DNA of 64,000 bases from Clavibacter michiganensis (GCF_002151125.1 NZ_MDJZ01000005.1:124001-188000), one strand, 5' to 3'; positions 34,065 to 44,958 are shown, counted from the first letter of the stretch. Notes: generated from the sequence alone by a model not told the origin. Made by a program: numbers and translations.

Positions 34065-34574
34065 CTAGGCGGTGCGGAAGACGCGGTCGGTGATGGACTT
34101 GGATCCGCGGCCCATGGCGAGGAGCCCCGACTGCGCGAGCTCCTTGATGCCGAAGGGCTCGAGCACGCGGAGCAGGGCCTGCACCTTCCCCGAGTCGCCG
34201 GTGACCTCGATGATCAGCGCGTCGGTGGCCACGTCGACCACGCGGGCGCGGAACAGGTTGACGGCCTCGAGCACCTGCGAGCGGGTGGTGTTGTCGACGC
34301 GCACCTTGACGAGCAGGTGCTCGCGCTCGACGGCCTGGCCCGGATCCAGCTCCACGATCTTGATGACGTTGATCAGCTTGTTGAGCTGCTTCGTCACCTG
34401 CTCGAGCGGGAGGGCCTCGACGTCCACGACGACCGTGATGCGCGAGAGGCCCTCGATCTCGCTCGCGCCGACGGCGAGCGACTCGATGTTGAAGCCGCGG
34501 CGGGCGAACAGCCCCGCGACGCGGGTGAGGAGACCCGGCTTGTCCTCCACGAGGAGGCTCAGGATGTGGCTCAC
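34065..34574 (-). CDS. ilvN: Acetolactate synthase, small (regulatory) subunit
   Basis: 169 residues. An N-terminal ACT domain ([31 protein letters not shown]) binds valine for feedback control; the C-terminal ALS_ss_C domain ([22 protein letters not shown]) follows. The GTG start overlaps the ilvB stop by four bases, giving equal production of both subunits. Confidence 0.97.
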   Translation of the reverse strand: MSHILSLLVEDKPGLLTRVAGLFARRGFNIESLAVGASEIEGLSRITVVVDVEALPLEQVTKQLNKLINVIKIVELDPGQAVEREHLLVKVRVDNTTRSQVLEAVNLFRARVVDVATDALIIEVTGDSGKVQALLRVLEPFGIKELAQSGLLAMGRGSKSITDRVFRTA

Positions 34575-36454
34575 TTCTCGGTCCTCCCGGTCTCCGCGAG
34601 GTCGTCGTCCCAGTCGGGCGCGTGGTCGCGGGCGTACTGCACGGCGCTGTTGCTGAGGCCCTGCGGGACCATCGGCCACACCATCGCGTCGCGGCTGACC
34701 ACGAAGTCGATGACGACGGGCCGGTCGTTGGTGGCGAGCGCCAGGCGGATCGCGTCGTCCACCTCCTCCGGCTTCGTCACGCGGATCCCGAGGGCGCCGT
34801 ACGCGTCCGCCATCTTCACGAAGTCGGGCACCATGCGGGTGCCGCCCCCCGTGTTGAGGTCGGTGTTCGAGTAGCGGCCCTCGTAGAAGAGGGTCTGCCA
34901 CTGGCGCACCATGCCGAGCGACGAGTTGTTGATGATCGCGACCTTGATGGGGATGTCGTTGATCGTGCAGGTGGCGAGCTCCTGGTTGGTCATCTGGAAG
35001 CAGCCGTCGCCGTCGATCGCCCACACGTCCCGGTCGGGCTGGGCGACCTTGGCGCCCATCGCCGCGGGCACCGAGTAGCCCATGGTGCCGGCGCCGCCGG
35101 AGTTGAGCCACGAGTTGGGGCGCTCGTACTTGATGAACTGCGCGGCCCACATCTGGTGCTGGCCGACGCCGGAGGCGAAGACGCCCTCCGGGCCCGTGAT
35201 CTCGCCGATGCGCTGGATGACGTACTGCGGCGCGAGCTGGCCGTCCGCGGGCGGCGTGTAGCCGAGCGGGAACTCCTCGCGCAGGCCGTCGAGGTAGGTC
35301 CACCAGTCGGTGATGTCCTGGCTCAGCTCGGACGCGGCCTTCGCCTCGCGGAACGCGACCACCAGGTCGGCGATGACGTCCTTCGCGTCGCCCACGATCG
35401 GGACGTCGGCGATGCGGATCTTGGAGATCTCGGCCGGGTCCACGTCCACGTGGACGACCTTCGCGTGCGGCGCGAACAGCGACGCCTTGCCGGTGACGCG
35501 GTCGTCGAAGCGCGCGCCGAGCGACACGAGCAGGTCGGACTCCTGCAGCGCGAGCACCGCGGGGACCGTGCCGTGCATGCCGGGCATGCCGAGCTGCTGC
35601 GGGTGCGAGTCCGGGAACGCGCCGCGCGCCATGAGCGTCGTGACGACGGGGGCGCCGACCGCCTCGGCCAGCGCGAGCAGCTCCTCGTGCGCCTTGGCGC
35701 GGATCACGCCGCCGCCCACGTAGAGGACGGGCTTCTTCGCCTCGAGGAGCAGCTGCGCGGCGGCCTGGATCTGCTTGCCGTGCGCCTTGACGACGGGGCG
35801 GTAGCCGGGCAGGTCGATCTTGGGCGGCCAGTGGAACGGCGCCTCGAGCTGCTGCGCGTCCTTCGTGATGTCGACGAGGACGGGGCCCGGACGGCCCGTG
35901 GAGGCGATGTGGTACGCCGACGCGATGGTGGACGGGATGTCCTCGGGCCGCGTGACCAGGAAGCTGTGCTTCGTGATGGGCATCGTGATGCCCACGATGT
36001 CGGCCTCCTGGAAGGCGTCGGTGCCCATGAGGGTGGAGAAGACCTGGCCGGTGATCGCGAGCAGCGGGACCGAGTCCATGTACGCATCCGCGATGGCCGT
36101 GACGAGGTTGGTGGCGCCGGGGCCGGAGGTCGCGATGCAGACGCCGGTGCGTCCGCTCGAGGACGCGTAGCCCTCGGCGGCGTGTCCGGCGCCCTGCTCG
36201 TGGCGGACGAGGATGTGGCGCAGCTTCGTCGAGTCCATGAGCGGGTCGTAGGTGGGGAGGATGGCGCCGCCGGGGAGGCCGAAGATGTCGTCGACCCCGA
36301 GGAGCTCGAGGGTGCGGACGACCGCCTCGGCCCCGGTGAGGATCTCGTCGCCCTGGTGGGCGGTCGGCGCCTGCGGCGTGGGGGGCGGGGTGGGCAGAGC
36401 TGGCATGGGTGCGCGATTCCTGGGAGAGGGTGCTGGAGGTGAGGAGGGGGTCAT
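34571..36454 (-). CDS. ilvB: Acetolactate synthase, large (catalytic) subunit
   Basis: About 627 residues; ThDP- and FAD-dependent condensation of pyruvate (or with 2-oxobutyrate), first common step of branched-chain amino acid synthesis. The activating Glu is in [16 protein letters not shown], the FAD region in [11 protein letters not shown], and the ThDP-Mg motif in [18 protein letters not shown] chose ATG 36454 because it overlaps the ilvD stop by four bases (ATGA); ATG 36406 is an alternative that removes a Pro-rich leader. Middle gene of ilvD-ilvB-ilvN. Confidence 0.95.
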   Translation of the reverse strand: MTPSSPPAPSPRNRAPMPALPTPPPTPQAPTAHQGDEILTGAEAVVRTLELLGVDDIFGLPGGAILPTYDPLMDSTKLRHILVRHEQGAGHAAEGYASSSGRTGVCIATSGPGATNLVTAIADAYMDSVPLLAITGQVFSTLMGTDAFQEADIVGITMPITKHSFLVTRPEDIPSTIASAYHIASTGRPGPVLVDITKDAQQLEAPFHWPPKIDLPGYRPVVKAHGKQIQAAAQLLLEAKKPVLYVGGGVIRAKAHEELLALAEAVGAPVVTTLMARGAFPDSHPQQLGMPGMHGTVPAVLALQESDLLVSLGARFDDRVTGKASLFAPHAKVVHVDVDPAEISKIRIADVPIVGDAKDVIADLVVAFREAKAASELSQDITDWWTYLDGLREEFPLGYTPPADGQLAPQYVIQRIGEITGPEGVFASGVGQHQMWAAQFIKYERPNSWLNSGGAGTMGYSVPAAMGAKVAQPDRDVWAIDGDGCFQMTNQELATCTINDIPIKVAIINNSSLGMVRQWQTLFYEGRYSNTDLNTGGGTRMVPDFVKMADAYGALGIRVTKPEEVDDAIRLALATNDRPVVIDFVVSRDAMVWPMVPQGLSNSAVQYARDHAPDWDDDLAETGRTEK

Positions 36455-38145
36455 CCCGTGATCGCGCCCTCGGCGGCCGAGTGCACGAGCTTGGCGTACT
36501 TGGCGAGGACCCCGCGTGTGTAGCGCGGCGGGAGAGGTGCCCACCCCTCACGGCGGGCGGCGAGCTCGGCCTCGTCGACCAGTAGGTCGAGCGTGCGAGC
36601 GGCGATGTCGACGCGGATCCGGTCTCCATCGCGCACGAAGGCGACGGGACCTGCGTCCACCGCTTCGGGAGCCATGTGGCCGATGCACAGTCCGGTTGTG
36701 CCGCCTGAGAATCGACCGTCCGTCAAGAGTAGTACATCCTTGCCGAGGCCGGCGCCCTTGATGGCGCCCGTGATGGCGAGCATCTCGCGCATCCCGGGGC
36801 CGCCCTTCGGGCCCTCGTACCGGATCACGATGACGTCGCCCTTCGAGATGCGGCCCTCGGTGAGCGCGTCCATGGCGGCGCGCTCGCGCTCGAAGACGCG
36901 GGCCGGGCCCTCGAACACGTCGAGGTCGAAGCCGGCGGTCTTCACGACCGCGCCCTCGGGGGCGAGCGAGCCGTGCAGGACGCTGATGCCGCCGGTGGCG
37001 TGGATGGGGTCGTCCATCTTGCGGAGGACCGTGCCGTCGAGGTCCGCGAGGTCCATCGACTCGAGGTTCTCCCGCATGGTGCGGCCGGTGACGGTCATCA
37101 CGTCGCCGTGGAGGAGGCCCGCGTCGAGCAGCGCCTTCATGACGACGGGGACGCCGCCGACGCGGTCGACGTCGTTCATGACGAAGCGGCCGAACGGCTT
37201 GAGGTCGCCGAGGTGCGGCACGCGGTCGGCGATGCGGTTGAAGTCGGACAGCTGCAGGTCGACCTCGGCCTCGCGCGCGATGGCGAGGAGGTGGAGGACC
37301 GCGTTGGTGGATCCGCCGAACGCCATGACCACGGAGATGGCGTTCTCGAACGCCTCCTTGGTCATGATGTCGCGCGCCGTGATGCCCTTCGCGATGAGGT
37401 TGACGACGGCCTCGCCGGAGCGGTGCGCGAAGTAGTCGCGGCGGCGGTCGGCGCTTGGCGGGGCGGCGGATCCGGGGAGGCTCATGCCGAGGGCCTCGGC
37501 CACGCTCGCCATGGTGTTCGCGGTGTACATGCCGCCGCAGGCGCCCTCGCCCGGGCAGATGGCCTTCTCGATGCGGGTCAGGTCCTCCTGGCTCATCGTG
37601 CCGGCCTTGCACGCGCCGACGGCCTCGAAGGCGTCGATGATGGTGACCTCCTTCTCGGTGCCGTCCGAGAGCTTCACCCAGCCGGGCGCGATGGATCCCG
37701 CGTAGAGGAACACCGAGGAGAGGTCGAGGCGGGCCGCGGCCATGAGCATGCCGGGCAGCGACTTGTCGCAGCCCGCCAGGAGCACGGATCCGTCGAGGCG
37801 CTCGGCCATCATCACGGTCTCGACGCTGTCGGCGATGACCTCGCGCGAGACGAGCGAGAAGTGCATGCCCTCGTGGCCCATGGCGATGCCGTCGCTGACG
37901 GAGATGGTGCCGAACTGGAGCGGGTAGCCGCCGCCCGCGTGGACGCCCTCCTTGGCGCCCTGCGCGAGCCGGTCGAGGCTGAGGTTGCACGGGGTGACCT
38001 CGTTCCACGAGCTGGCGACGCCGATCTGGGGCTTCTCCCAGTCCTCGTCGCCCATCCCGACGGCGCGGAGCATGCCCCGCGAGGAGGTGGCCTCGATCCC
38101 GTCGGTGACGTCGCGGCTCCGGGGCTTCATGTCGATCTCAGGCAT
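36451..38145 (-). CDS. ilvD: Dihydroxy-acid dehydratase
   Basis: A 564-residue Fe-S dehydratase, third step of valine and isoleucine synthesis. The cluster cysteines are in [12 protein letters not shown] and [16 protein letters not shown], with another Cys in GACKAG. The C-terminal swivel domain carries [23 protein letters not shown]. It heads the minus-strand ilvD-ilvB-ilvN-ilvC order and starts 66 bases from the end of the Mrp operon, so its promoter must lie in that short gap. Confidence 0.97.
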   Translation of the reverse strand: MPEIDMKPRSRDVTDGIEATSSRGMLRAVGMGDEDWEKPQIGVASSWNEVTPCNLSLDRLAQGAKEGVHAGGGYPLQFGTISVSDGIAMGHEGMHFSLVSREVIADSVETVMMAERLDGSVLLAGCDKSLPGMLMAAARLDLSSVFLYAGSIAPGWVKLSDGTEKEVTIIDAFEAVGACKAGTMSQEDLTRIEKAICPGEGACGGMYTANTMASVAEALGMSLPGSAAPPSADRRRDYFAHRSGEAVVNLIAKGITARDIMTKEAFENAISVVMAFGGSTNAVLHLLAIAREAEVDLQLSDFNRIADRVPHLGDLKPFGRFVMNDVDRVGGVPVVMKALLDAGLLHGDVMTVTGRTMRENLESMDLADLDGTVLRKMDDPIHATGGISVLHGSLAPEGAVVKTAGFDLDVFEGPARVFERERAAMDALTEGRISKGDVIVIRYEGPKGGPGMREMLAITGAIKGAGLGKDVLLLTDGRFSGGTTGLCIGHMAPEAVDAGPVAFVRDGDRIRVDIAARTLDLLVDEAELAARREGWAPLPPRYTRGVLAKYAKLVHSAAEGAITG

Positions 38146-38211
38146 GGCATGAGTTTACGTCCTGGCGTGGAGCAGTCCCGGCGCCTGGGGGCGCCAGCCG
38201 GAGGGCCCGGG

Positions 38212-38793
38212 TCAGCCGATGCCCGGGGGCAGGCGGCCAGCGTCCGCGTCGCCGTCGGGACCCTCGTGGCCCGGGTCGGCGGGCGTGGGAGCCGCCACGG
38301 GCGAGACCGCGTCGCGCGGACCGGCACCGCCCGCCACGTGGCCGGCCTCCTCGGCGGCGATGTTCTCGGCGGACCCGACGGGGAGCGTCGACGCGTCCAC
38401 GTCCTCGGCCGCGCCGAGCTCGTCGTGCGCCCGGTCGATCGCCTCCTCCAGCTCGTCGACGAGGAGGTCCTCGCGGAGGAAGTGACGGAGGCGGTAGCCC
38501 GCGCGCCCGACCATGTGCGCCGAGATCGGCGCCGTCAGCATCTGGAAGAGGAGGACGGGCACGAGCATCACCGCCGTGCTGAGGCTCTGCGACTGGAGGG
38601 CGAGGGCCAGCAGCACGAGGATCACGCCGAGGATCTGCGGCTTGGTCGCCGCGTGCATGCGGGCGAGCGGATCCGGGAAGCGGAGGAGGCCCACGCCCGC
38701 CGCGACGGAGAGCACGCCGCCGAGGACGAGGAGCACGAGGCTCACGACGTCGAGGGCGTCGGCCAGCGGGCCGGACACGAGGATGTCGTTCAC
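38212..38793 (-). CDS. mrpG: Na+/H+ antiporter subunit G
   Basis: 193 residues: three membrane helices in the first 100 (VSLVLLVLGGVLSVAAGVGLLRFPDPLARMHAATKPQ is the MnhG signature region), followed by an unusually long acidic C-terminal tail of about 90 residues. Typical MrpG is about 110-130, so the tail is extra. It overlaps mrpF by four bases and is the last gene of the antiporter operon. Confidence 0.9.
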   Translation of the reverse strand: MNDILVSGPLADALDVVSLVLLVLGGVLSVAAGVGLLRFPDPLARMHAATKPQILGVILVLLALALQSQSLSTAVMLVPVLLFQMLTAPISAHMVGRAGYRLRHFLREDLLVDELEEAIDRAHDELGAAEDVDASTLPVGSAENIAAEEAGHVAGGAGPRDAVSPVAAPTPADPGHEGPDGDADAGRLPPGIG

Positions 38794-39065
38794 GAGGGGT
38801 CCTGCTTCGAGACGTAGCGGGCGACGGCGACCGTGGCGAGGAACGCGGTCATGGCGAGCACGAGCATCACGGGCACCGTGCGGGTGTGGCCGTTGTAGAT
38901 CATCTCGGCGCCGAGCACGCAGATGAGCGTGGTGAGCAGCACGTCGGACGCGATGATCCGGTCGAGGATGCTCGGGCCGCGCACGATGCGCACGAGCGCC
39001 ATCGCCGCGGTCGAGAAGAAGAGGGCGCCGACGACGACCCAGCCGACCTGCATGACGATGCTCAT
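38790..39065 (-). CDS. mrpF: Na+/H+ antiporter subunit F
   Basis: 91 residues with three membrane helices. MALVRIVRGPSILDRIIASDVLL is the MnhF signature (GPxxxDRVxAxD). Normal length. ATGA overlaps with both neighbours indicate coupled translation within the Mrp complex. Confidence 0.93.
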   Translation of the reverse strand: MSIVMQVGWVVVGALFFSTAAMALVRIVRGPSILDRIIASDVLLTTLICVLGAEMIYNGHTRTVPVMLVLAMTAFLATVAVARYVSKQDPS

Positions 39066-39736
39066 GCGAGCTCCTCCCCCGTGGTGGTGATGAGGCCCGC
39101 CTCGAGGTCGCGGTCGCGCACCAGCTCGTGCGCGCGCTGCTTCCGCGTCTGCAGCAGCGGCTCGCGGCCGGACTCGCGCCGCTCGCGGTTGACGCGCCAG
39201 ACGTCGTCCGGGGTGCCGAGCGTGTACACGATGCGGCTCTCGACCTGGAGGGTGCGCATACGCACGTGCTCGACGTCCTCGCGGGTCTCGGTGCCGAGCG
39301 CGTGCAGGTAGAGGATGGACCGCTCGCGGTCGGCCTCCACGACGATGGATCCCGGCACGAGGGAGACGACCTCGGCCGTCAGCGTCATGACGAAGTCGCT
39401 CCGCGTGTGCAGGTGGACGGCGATGACGGAGTTGGTGGGCACGCGGCGCCAGTCGAAGGCGAGCGCGGCCACCTGGAACGACGCGCGGACGAGGTCCGCC
39501 GCGAAGTGCCCGAGCAGGATGAACGCCCAGCGGATGTCGAAGCGCCCCGACAGCTCGACGGGCGGCAGGTAGAACACCCGCGTCACCAGGAGCGCGAGCA
39601 CGACGCCCGAGAGCACCGAGATGACCGTGACGTGCCCCCAGAGCAGCAGCCAGAGGATCACCAGCCAGACGAGCAGGGGCAGCTGGACGAGGAGCGACAG
39701 GCGCTCGGCGCGCGCCCGGGCGCGGTGCGGGCTCAC
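39062..39736 (-). CDS. mrpE: Na+/H+ antiporter subunit E
   Basis: 224 residues. Two or three helices at the N-terminus (VWLVILWLLLWGHVTVISVLSGVVLALLVTRVFY), then the MnhE cytosolic part (TNSVIAVHL, LTAEVVSLVPGSIVVEAD, LYLHALGTE). The charged tail of about 55 residues is longer than usual (typical 160-170). The GTG start overlaps the mrpD stop by four bases. Confidence 0.92.
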   Translation of the reverse strand: MSPHRARARAERLSLLVQLPLLVWLVILWLLLWGHVTVISVLSGVVLALLVTRVFYLPPVELSGRFDIRWAFILLGHFAADLVRASFQVAALAFDWRRVPTNSVIAVHLHTRSDFVMTLTAEVVSLVPGSIVVEADRERSILYLHALGTETREDVEHVRMRTLQVESRIVYTLGTPDDVWRVNRERRESGREPLLQTRKQRAHELVRDRDLEAGLITTTGEELA

Positions 39737-41325
39737 TCGATGCCTCCCGGGAAGACGGTGTCGACGTAGCCCTGCTCGCCCGAGCCGACGCCGGAGCCCG
39801 GGCCGGTGAGGCTCTCGCCCGCGCGCTCCGCGAGGGCGTAGACGGGACCCGCGAACACCGTGAGCGCGACGCTCACGGCGACCATGCCCATGGTGGCGCC
39901 CGTCATGAGGACTGGGGTCTTGCGCACCGTCTGCACGCCCTCGCCGCCCGGGCGCTCGGAGAGCTGGTCGAGCAGCGGCGACTCGTAGTCCTCGACCTCG
40001 TCCGCGTCGCGCCAGAACGCCATGTTCCAGACTCGGGCGAGGGCGTAGAGGGTGAGGAGGCTCGTGGCGGCGCCGGCCGCGATGATCACGTAGGTCAGCC
40101 AACCGCCGACCTCGGCGCCCGAGTCGAACAGAGCGACCTTGCCGATGAAGCCCGAGAACGGCGGGATGCCGCCGAGGTTGAGCGCGGGGATGAAGAACAG
40201 GATCGCCATGAGCGGCGCCGCCTTGAGCAGGCCGCCCAGCCGGTTGATCGACGTGCTGCCGCCCGTGCGCTCGATGAGGCCGGACGCGAGGAACAGGGTG
40301 GTCTGCACGACGATGTGGTGGATCACGTAGTAGATGGTCGCGGTCATGCCCGCCACGGTGTTGAGCGCGATGCCGAAGATCATGTAGCCGATGTGGCTGA
40401 CGAGCGTGAACGACAGCAGCCGCTTGATGTCCGCCTGGGCCACGGCGCCGAGGATCCCGACCACCATGGTCAGCCCCGCGACCACCATGAGCGCGGTGGA
40501 GAGCTGGTCGGTCGGGAACATGACCGTCTCGGTGCGGAGGATGGCGTACACGCCGACCTTGGTGAGGAGGCCCGCGAACACCGCGGTCACGGGCGCGGGC
40601 GCGGTCGGGTAGGAGTCCGGCAGCCAGAACGACAGCGGGAACACGGCCGCCTTGATGCCGAACGCGACGAGCAGCATGACGTGCAGGATCAGCTGCACGT
40701 CCGGGGGTATCTCCGCCAGCCGCACCGAGATCTGCGCGATGTTCACCGTGCCGAGGGCGCCGTAGATCATGGCGATCGAGGCGAGGAACAGCACGGACGA
40801 GACGAGGCTGACCACGATGTAGGTGACGCCGGCACGGATCCGGGCCTCCGTGCCGCCCAGCGTGAGCAGCACGTAGCTCGCCACGAGCAGGATCTCGAAC
40901 CCGACGTAGAGGTTGAAGAGGTCGCCCGCCACGAAGGCGTTGAACACGCCCGCCGCGAGGATCAGGTAGGTCGGGTTGTAGATGGAGACGGGGGTCTCGC
41001 CGTCGCCGTCCTCGAGTCCCTGGCCGATCGAGAACATGAGGACCGCGAGCAGCACGATCGACGAGATCACGAGCATCAGCGCCGAGAGCCGGTCGACCAC
41101 GAGCACGATGCCGAACGGCGCCGCCCACCCGCCGACCTGCACCGACTGGCCGCCCTGCTGGTCCACCAGCACGAGGAGCACGCCGCTGATCACCACGACG
41201 ACGAGGAGCGCGAGCACCGACACGGCGACCTGCAGGCGGCGCTGACGCGCGGCGACGAGGGCGGCCGCGGCGCCGAGCAGGGGCACGAGCACGACGAGCG
41301 GCACGAGGGCCTGGAACACGGTCAT
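39733..41325 (-). CDS. mrpD: Na+/H+ antiporter subunit D
   Basis: 530 residues with about 14 helices, homologous to complex I NuoM/N. Key motifs: YVGFEILLVASYVLL (helix-5 Glu), FGIKAAVFPLSFWLPDSYPTAPAPVTAVFAGLLTKVG (helix-7/8 Lys and proton path), VAQADIKRLLSFTLVSHIGY. It is a proton- or Na-translocating core subunit. It overlaps mrpC and mrpE by four bases each. Confidence 0.96.
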   Translation of the reverse strand: MTVFQALVPLVVLVPLLGAAAALVAARQRRLQVAVSVLALLVVVVISGVLLVLVDQQGGQSVQVGGWAAPFGIVLVVDRLSALMLVISSIVLLAVLMFSIGQGLEDGDGETPVSIYNPTYLILAAGVFNAFVAGDLFNLYVGFEILLVASYVLLTLGGTEARIRAGVTYIVVSLVSSVLFLASIAMIYGALGTVNIAQISVRLAEIPPDVQLILHVMLLVAFGIKAAVFPLSFWLPDSYPTAPAPVTAVFAGLLTKVGVYAILRTETVMFPTDQLSTALMVVAGLTMVVGILGAVAQADIKRLLSFTLVSHIGYMIFGIALNTVAGMTATIYYVIHHIVVQTTLFLASGLIERTGGSTSINRLGGLLKAAPLMAILFFIPALNLGGIPPFSGFIGKVALFDSGAEVGGWLTYVIIAAGAATSLLTLYALARVWNMAFWRDADEVEDYESPLLDQLSERPGGEGVQTVRKTPVLMTGATMGMVAVSVALTVFAGPVYALAERAGESLTGPGSGVGSGEQGYVDTVFPGGIE

Positions 41326-41882
41326 CGTCCCTCGCCCCCGTCCTTCTCGGCGCGCTTCGTGCGGAAGTCGCGGTGGTCGTCGTCGTCGGCGGAGTCGTCG
41401 ATGGCCTCCTCCAGGTCGGATCTGTTGTCGCGGAGCTTCCGGGCGGAGGCGATCGCGGCCTCGGCGTTGGTGCCGAACTCGGTGTCGTCGTCGTCGGGGA
41501 CCGTGGGCTCCTCGCCCAGGCCCGTGCGCGGGCCGCGCAGCGCGAGATCGTCGGCGTCGTCGGTGACCACGTCGGCGTTGGCGAGCCGCCACGAGCGGTA
41601 GATGAGCGCCATGAGGAACGCCGAGACGCCGAAGGTGATCACCACGGCCGTGAGCATGAGCGCCTGCGGCAGCGGGTCGGCGTACTCCGACGGATCCACC
41701 GACTCGTCGTAGATGGGGGCGAGGCCCACCCGCCCAGACATGATGAGGATGAGGACGTTGGTCGCGTTGCCCACCAGCAGGAAGCCGAGGAGCACGCGCG
41801 TCATGCTGCGCTCGAGCATGAGGTAGATGCCCGTCGCGTACATGGCGGCCATGATCACGATGAGGGTGACGGAGACGCTCAC
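41322..41882 (-). CDS. mrpC: Na+/H+ antiporter subunit C
   Basis: 186 residues. The first 100 are the NuoK-like three-helix protein (SMTRVLLGFLLVGNATNVLIL, PLPQALMLTAVVITFGVSAFLMALI). The last 85 are a highly acidic tail with an Asp run (DDADD, DDDDTE, DDSADDDD) that most MrpC proteins lack. The GTG start overlaps the mrpA stop. Confidence 0.93.
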   Translation of the reverse strand: MSVSVTLIVIMAAMYATGIYLMLERSMTRVLLGFLLVGNATNVLILIMSGRVGLAPIYDESVDPSEYADPLPQALMLTAVVITFGVSAFLMALIYRSWRLANADVVTDDADDLALRGPRTGLGEEPTVPDDDDTEFGTNAEAAIASARKLRDNRSDLEEAIDDSADDDDHRDFRTKRAEKDGGEGR

Positions 41883-44800
41883 ACGCTCACCCCCTGCTCG
41901 GTCTCCATGCCGTCCGCTCCCTGCTCGACCGTCCGGTCGCTCTCCTCCTGACGGTCGACCTCCGCGCCGAGGCTGCGGAGGACGTCGAGCGTGAGGCCGA
42001 CGACCACGAGGTACACGCCCACGTCGAAGAAGGTGCTCGTGACGAACTCGACGTGGCCGAGGAAGGGGACCTCCGTGTCGATCCACGTGGAGGTCAGCGC
42101 GTCGGCGCCGAAGAGGAGGGGGACGGCGGCGGTGCCGACCGTGAAGACGAGGCCCGTGCCGAGCACGCGTCCCGCGTCGACCGGCGCCGCGGCGCCCAGC
42201 TCGTAGCGACCGCCCGCGAGGTAGCGCGCGACGAGGGCCATACCGGCGAGGAGCCCGCCCGCGAAGCCGCCGCCCGGGAGGTTGTGCCCGGAGAAGAGCA
42301 GGTACACGGACACGACGATGAGGCTGTGGAAGAGGAGCCGGACGACGACCTCGAGGAGGATCGACCGGTTCTGCGGCGCGAGCGTGCGCCCGGCGAGGAG
42401 CCACGGGCTGCGCTCGGTGCGCCCTGCGTCCTTGACCGCGAGGCGGGCGTCGGACCGCGGGCCCTCGGTGCCGCTCTCCATCTCCAGGTCCTCCCCGAGC
42501 CCCGGGTCGCGACGGCCCGACAGGCGCGCGATGAGGCTGCGGCGCGACGGCGCGGTGAGGCGGGGCAGGGAGTCGGTGCGGCGGTTGAGGAAGATGAGGC
42601 TCGCCACGCCGGTCGCCGCGACGATCAGGACGGCGATCTCGCCCATGGTGTCCCAGCCGCGGAGGTCGACGAGGGTCACGTTGACGACGTTGCTGCCGTG
42701 GCCCTGCTCGTACGCGAGGCGCGGGAACTCGAGGGAGATGGGATCCGCGACCCGGGCCCCGAGCGCCACCACCGCGACCGTGGACATGAGCGCGGCGACG
42801 GCGATGCCGATGCCCGCGCGCCAGATCGGGTGCACCGAGCGGTTCCGCTCCCCCAGCCGCACGGGCAGGCGGCGGAGCACGAGGACGAACGCGACCAGCG
42901 TGATCGTCTCGATGAGCACCTGCGTGAGCGCGAGGTCGGGGGCGCCGTGCAGGGCGAACAGCGCGGCCATGCCGTAGCCGGTGACGCCGACGAGCACGAC
43001 GGCCTGGAAGCGCTTGCCGGCGCGGGCCGCGGCGATGGCGGCGACGACCATCACGATGCCGATGACGGGCTGCGCCGGGTGGTCGAAGGGCACGGCCGAG
43101 GTCGGCCAGGAGCGGTTGAGCGCGAGCGCGGAGCCCACGGATCCGATGAGCACCAGCAGGATCACGCCGAGGTAGAAGGGCAGCGATCCGCGCTGCGTCG
43201 TGGCGGTGGTGCGCGCGGCGACCCGGTCGATGAGGCGCATCGAGGCCCAGTAGATGCGGGCCGCGTCGATCCACGACGGCACGCGCGACTGCAGCGCGAA
43301 GACCCCGTCGCGGAGGCGGAACATCGCGAGACCCACGACGAGCGTGCCCGCCGAGATGAACAGCGCCGGCTCCAACCCGTGCCAGAGCGCGAGGTGGTAC
43401 GTGTGGTCGGGCTCCCCGGAGGCCCCGGAGCTCACGGCCGGGAGCGTGTCCGCGTAGCCGGCGATCCAGCCGTCGACGGACGACGCGAGGAAGCCGAGCA
43501 CGAGGCCGGTGGCGGCGAGCACGGCGGGCGGCACCAGGAAGTCGAGGTGCTCGTGCACGGGCTGGACCTCGTCCACGCCGCGCTTGCGGGCGAACGCACC
43601 CCACATGAAGCGGGCGCTGTAGGCGACCGTGAGGCAGGATCCGACCGAGACGCCGACGAGCGCGACCCAGCCGAGGCCGCCGCCGAGCTCGGCGTCGAGG
43701 AGGAGCGCCGAGAGCACGGCCTCCTTCGCCACGAACCCGAGGAAGGGCGGTAGCCCGGCCATGGAGGCGAGGGCGAGCGCGGTGATCACCGCGAGCACCG
43801 GCGCCTTGCGGCCGAGACCGCTGATCTTGCGGAGGTCGCGCGTGCCTGCCCGGTGGTCGACGACGCCGACGACCAGGAACAGGGTCGCCTTGAACAGCGC
43901 GTGCGCGAGGAGCAGCGCGACGCCCGCCAGCGCGGCGTCGCGCGTGCCGTACCCGACGACCACGGTGAGGAAGCCGAGCTGGCTGACCGTGCCGTAGGCG
44001 AGGACGAGCTTCAGGTCCATCTGCTTGAGCGCGCGCCAGCCGCCGACGAGCATCGTCGCCACTCCCAGCGAGACGAGCAGCACGCGCCAGCCGGGCACGT
44101 CGGCGTAGCCCGGCGCGAGGCGGGCGATGAGGTAGATGCCCGCCTTCACCATCGCGGCGGCGTGCAGGTAGGCGCTCACCGGCGTCGGCGCGGCCATCGC
44201 GGCGGGCAGCCAGAAGTGGAAGGGGACGAGGGCCGACTTCGAGAGCGCGCCCAGGAGGATCAGCACGATCGCGATGGGGATCAGCGAGCCGCCAGGCGGA
44301 TCCGCCACCAGCGCGGCGAGGCTCGTCGTGCCTCCGGTGACCGAGAGGATCACGAGGCCCACGAGCATCGCGAGCCCGCCCGCCGTGGTGACGAGGAGCG
44401 CCTGCAGCGCGGCGCCGCGACTGGCCTTCTTGCCCGTGTAGTGGCCGATGAGGAGGTAGGAGAGGACGCTCGTCGCCTCCCAGAAGGTGAAGAGCACGAA
44501 CACGTCGTCGGCGAGCACGAGGCCGTACATGACGCCCGCGAACGCGACGAGGAGGCCGGCGAAGCGCCCCAGCCCCTCCTCCGAGCTCCGGAAGTAGCGC
44601 GCGCAGTAGAGGAGCACGAGGGCCCCGACGCCCGTGACCACGAGCGCGAGCAGCCAGGACAGCGCGTCCATCCGCATGTCGAGCGTGATGCCGAGCGAGG
44701 GGATCCACTCGACGCGCTCGACGACCTCGCCGTCCGGGAGCACCGTCGGGGCCTGCGCGATCGTGTAGGCGAAGGCGGCGGCCGGCACGAGGGCGGCGAC

Positions 44801-44884
44801 GAGGAACGCGCGGACGCCCATCACGCGGGCGAGCAGCGGGATGCCGACGGAGGCCAGCAGGAACACCGAGAGGAGGACGATCAC
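41879..44884 (-). CDS. mrpA: Na+/H+ antiporter subunits A and B, fused
   Basis: 1001 residues. NuoL-like core in the first 500 (WEATSVLSYLLIGHY, KSALVPFHFWLPAAMAAPTPVSAYLHAAAMVKAG, ALFKATLFLVVG), then the MrpA C-terminal region with DLALTQVLIETITLVAFVLVLRRLP and AVLIVAATGVASLIFLNRR, and finally an MnhB domain (LFHSLIVVSVYLLFSGHNLPGGGFAGGL) up to about 970. The A-B fusion is usual in many actinobacteria. First gene of mrpAB-C-D-E-F-G, which exports Na+ (or Li+, K+) for protons and sets pH and salt tolerance. Confidence 0.95.
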   Translation of the reverse strand: MIVLLSVFLLASVGIPLLARVMGVRAFLVAALVPAAAFAYTIAQAPTVLPDGEVVERVEWIPSLGITLDMRMDALSWLLALVVTGVGALVLLYCARYFRSSEEGLGRFAGLLVAFAGVMYGLVLADDVFVLFTFWEATSVLSYLLIGHYTGKKASRGAALQALLVTTAGGLAMLVGLVILSVTGGTTSLAALVADPPGGSLIPIAIVLILLGALSKSALVPFHFWLPAAMAAPTPVSAYLHAAAMVKAGIYLIARLAPGYADVPGWRVLLVSLGVATMLVGGWRALKQMDLKLVLAYGTVSQLGFLTVVVGYGTRDAALAGVALLLAHALFKATLFLVVGVVDHRAGTRDLRKISGLGRKAPVLAVITALALASMAGLPPFLGFVAKEAVLSALLLDAELGGGLGWVALVGVSVGSCLTVAYSARFMWGAFARKRGVDEVQPVHEHLDFLVPPAVLAATGLVLGFLASSVDGWIAGYADTLPAVSSGASGEPDHTYHLALWHGLEPALFISAGTLVVGLAMFRLRDGVFALQSRVPSWIDAARIYWASMRLIDRVAARTTATTQRGSLPFYLGVILLVLIGSVGSALALNRSWPTSAVPFDHPAQPVIGIVMVVAAIAAARAGKRFQAVVLVGVTGYGMAALFALHGAPDLALTQVLIETITLVAFVLVLRRLPVRLGERNRSVHPIWRAGIGIAVAALMSTVAVVALGARVADPISLEFPRLAYEQGHGSNVVNVTLVDLRGWDTMGEIAVLIVAATGVASLIFLNRRTDSLPRLTAPSRRSLIARLSGRRDPGLGEDLEMESGTEGPRSDARLAVKDAGRTERSPWLLAGRTLAPQNRSILLEVVVRLLFHSLIVVSVYLLFSGHNLPGGGFAGGLLAGMALVARYLAGGRYELGAAAPVDAGRVLGTGLVFTVGTAAVPLLFGADALTSTWIDTEVPFLGHVEFVTSTFFDVGVYLVVVGLTLDVLRSLGAEVDRQEESDRTVEQGADGMETEQGVSV

Positions 44885-44958
44885 GTGCGGTCTCCTCTCA
44901 CGAGTCGGCTATCTCCCCAGAGTACCTGAGCCCTGCCTGAGAGACCGGGACGCGCAGG

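Noticed and set aside
38146-38211. T-box or attenuator before ilvD
   Set aside because: The interval is only 66 bases and contains no T-box elements or leader peptide; a short GGCGCC repeat is the only structure.
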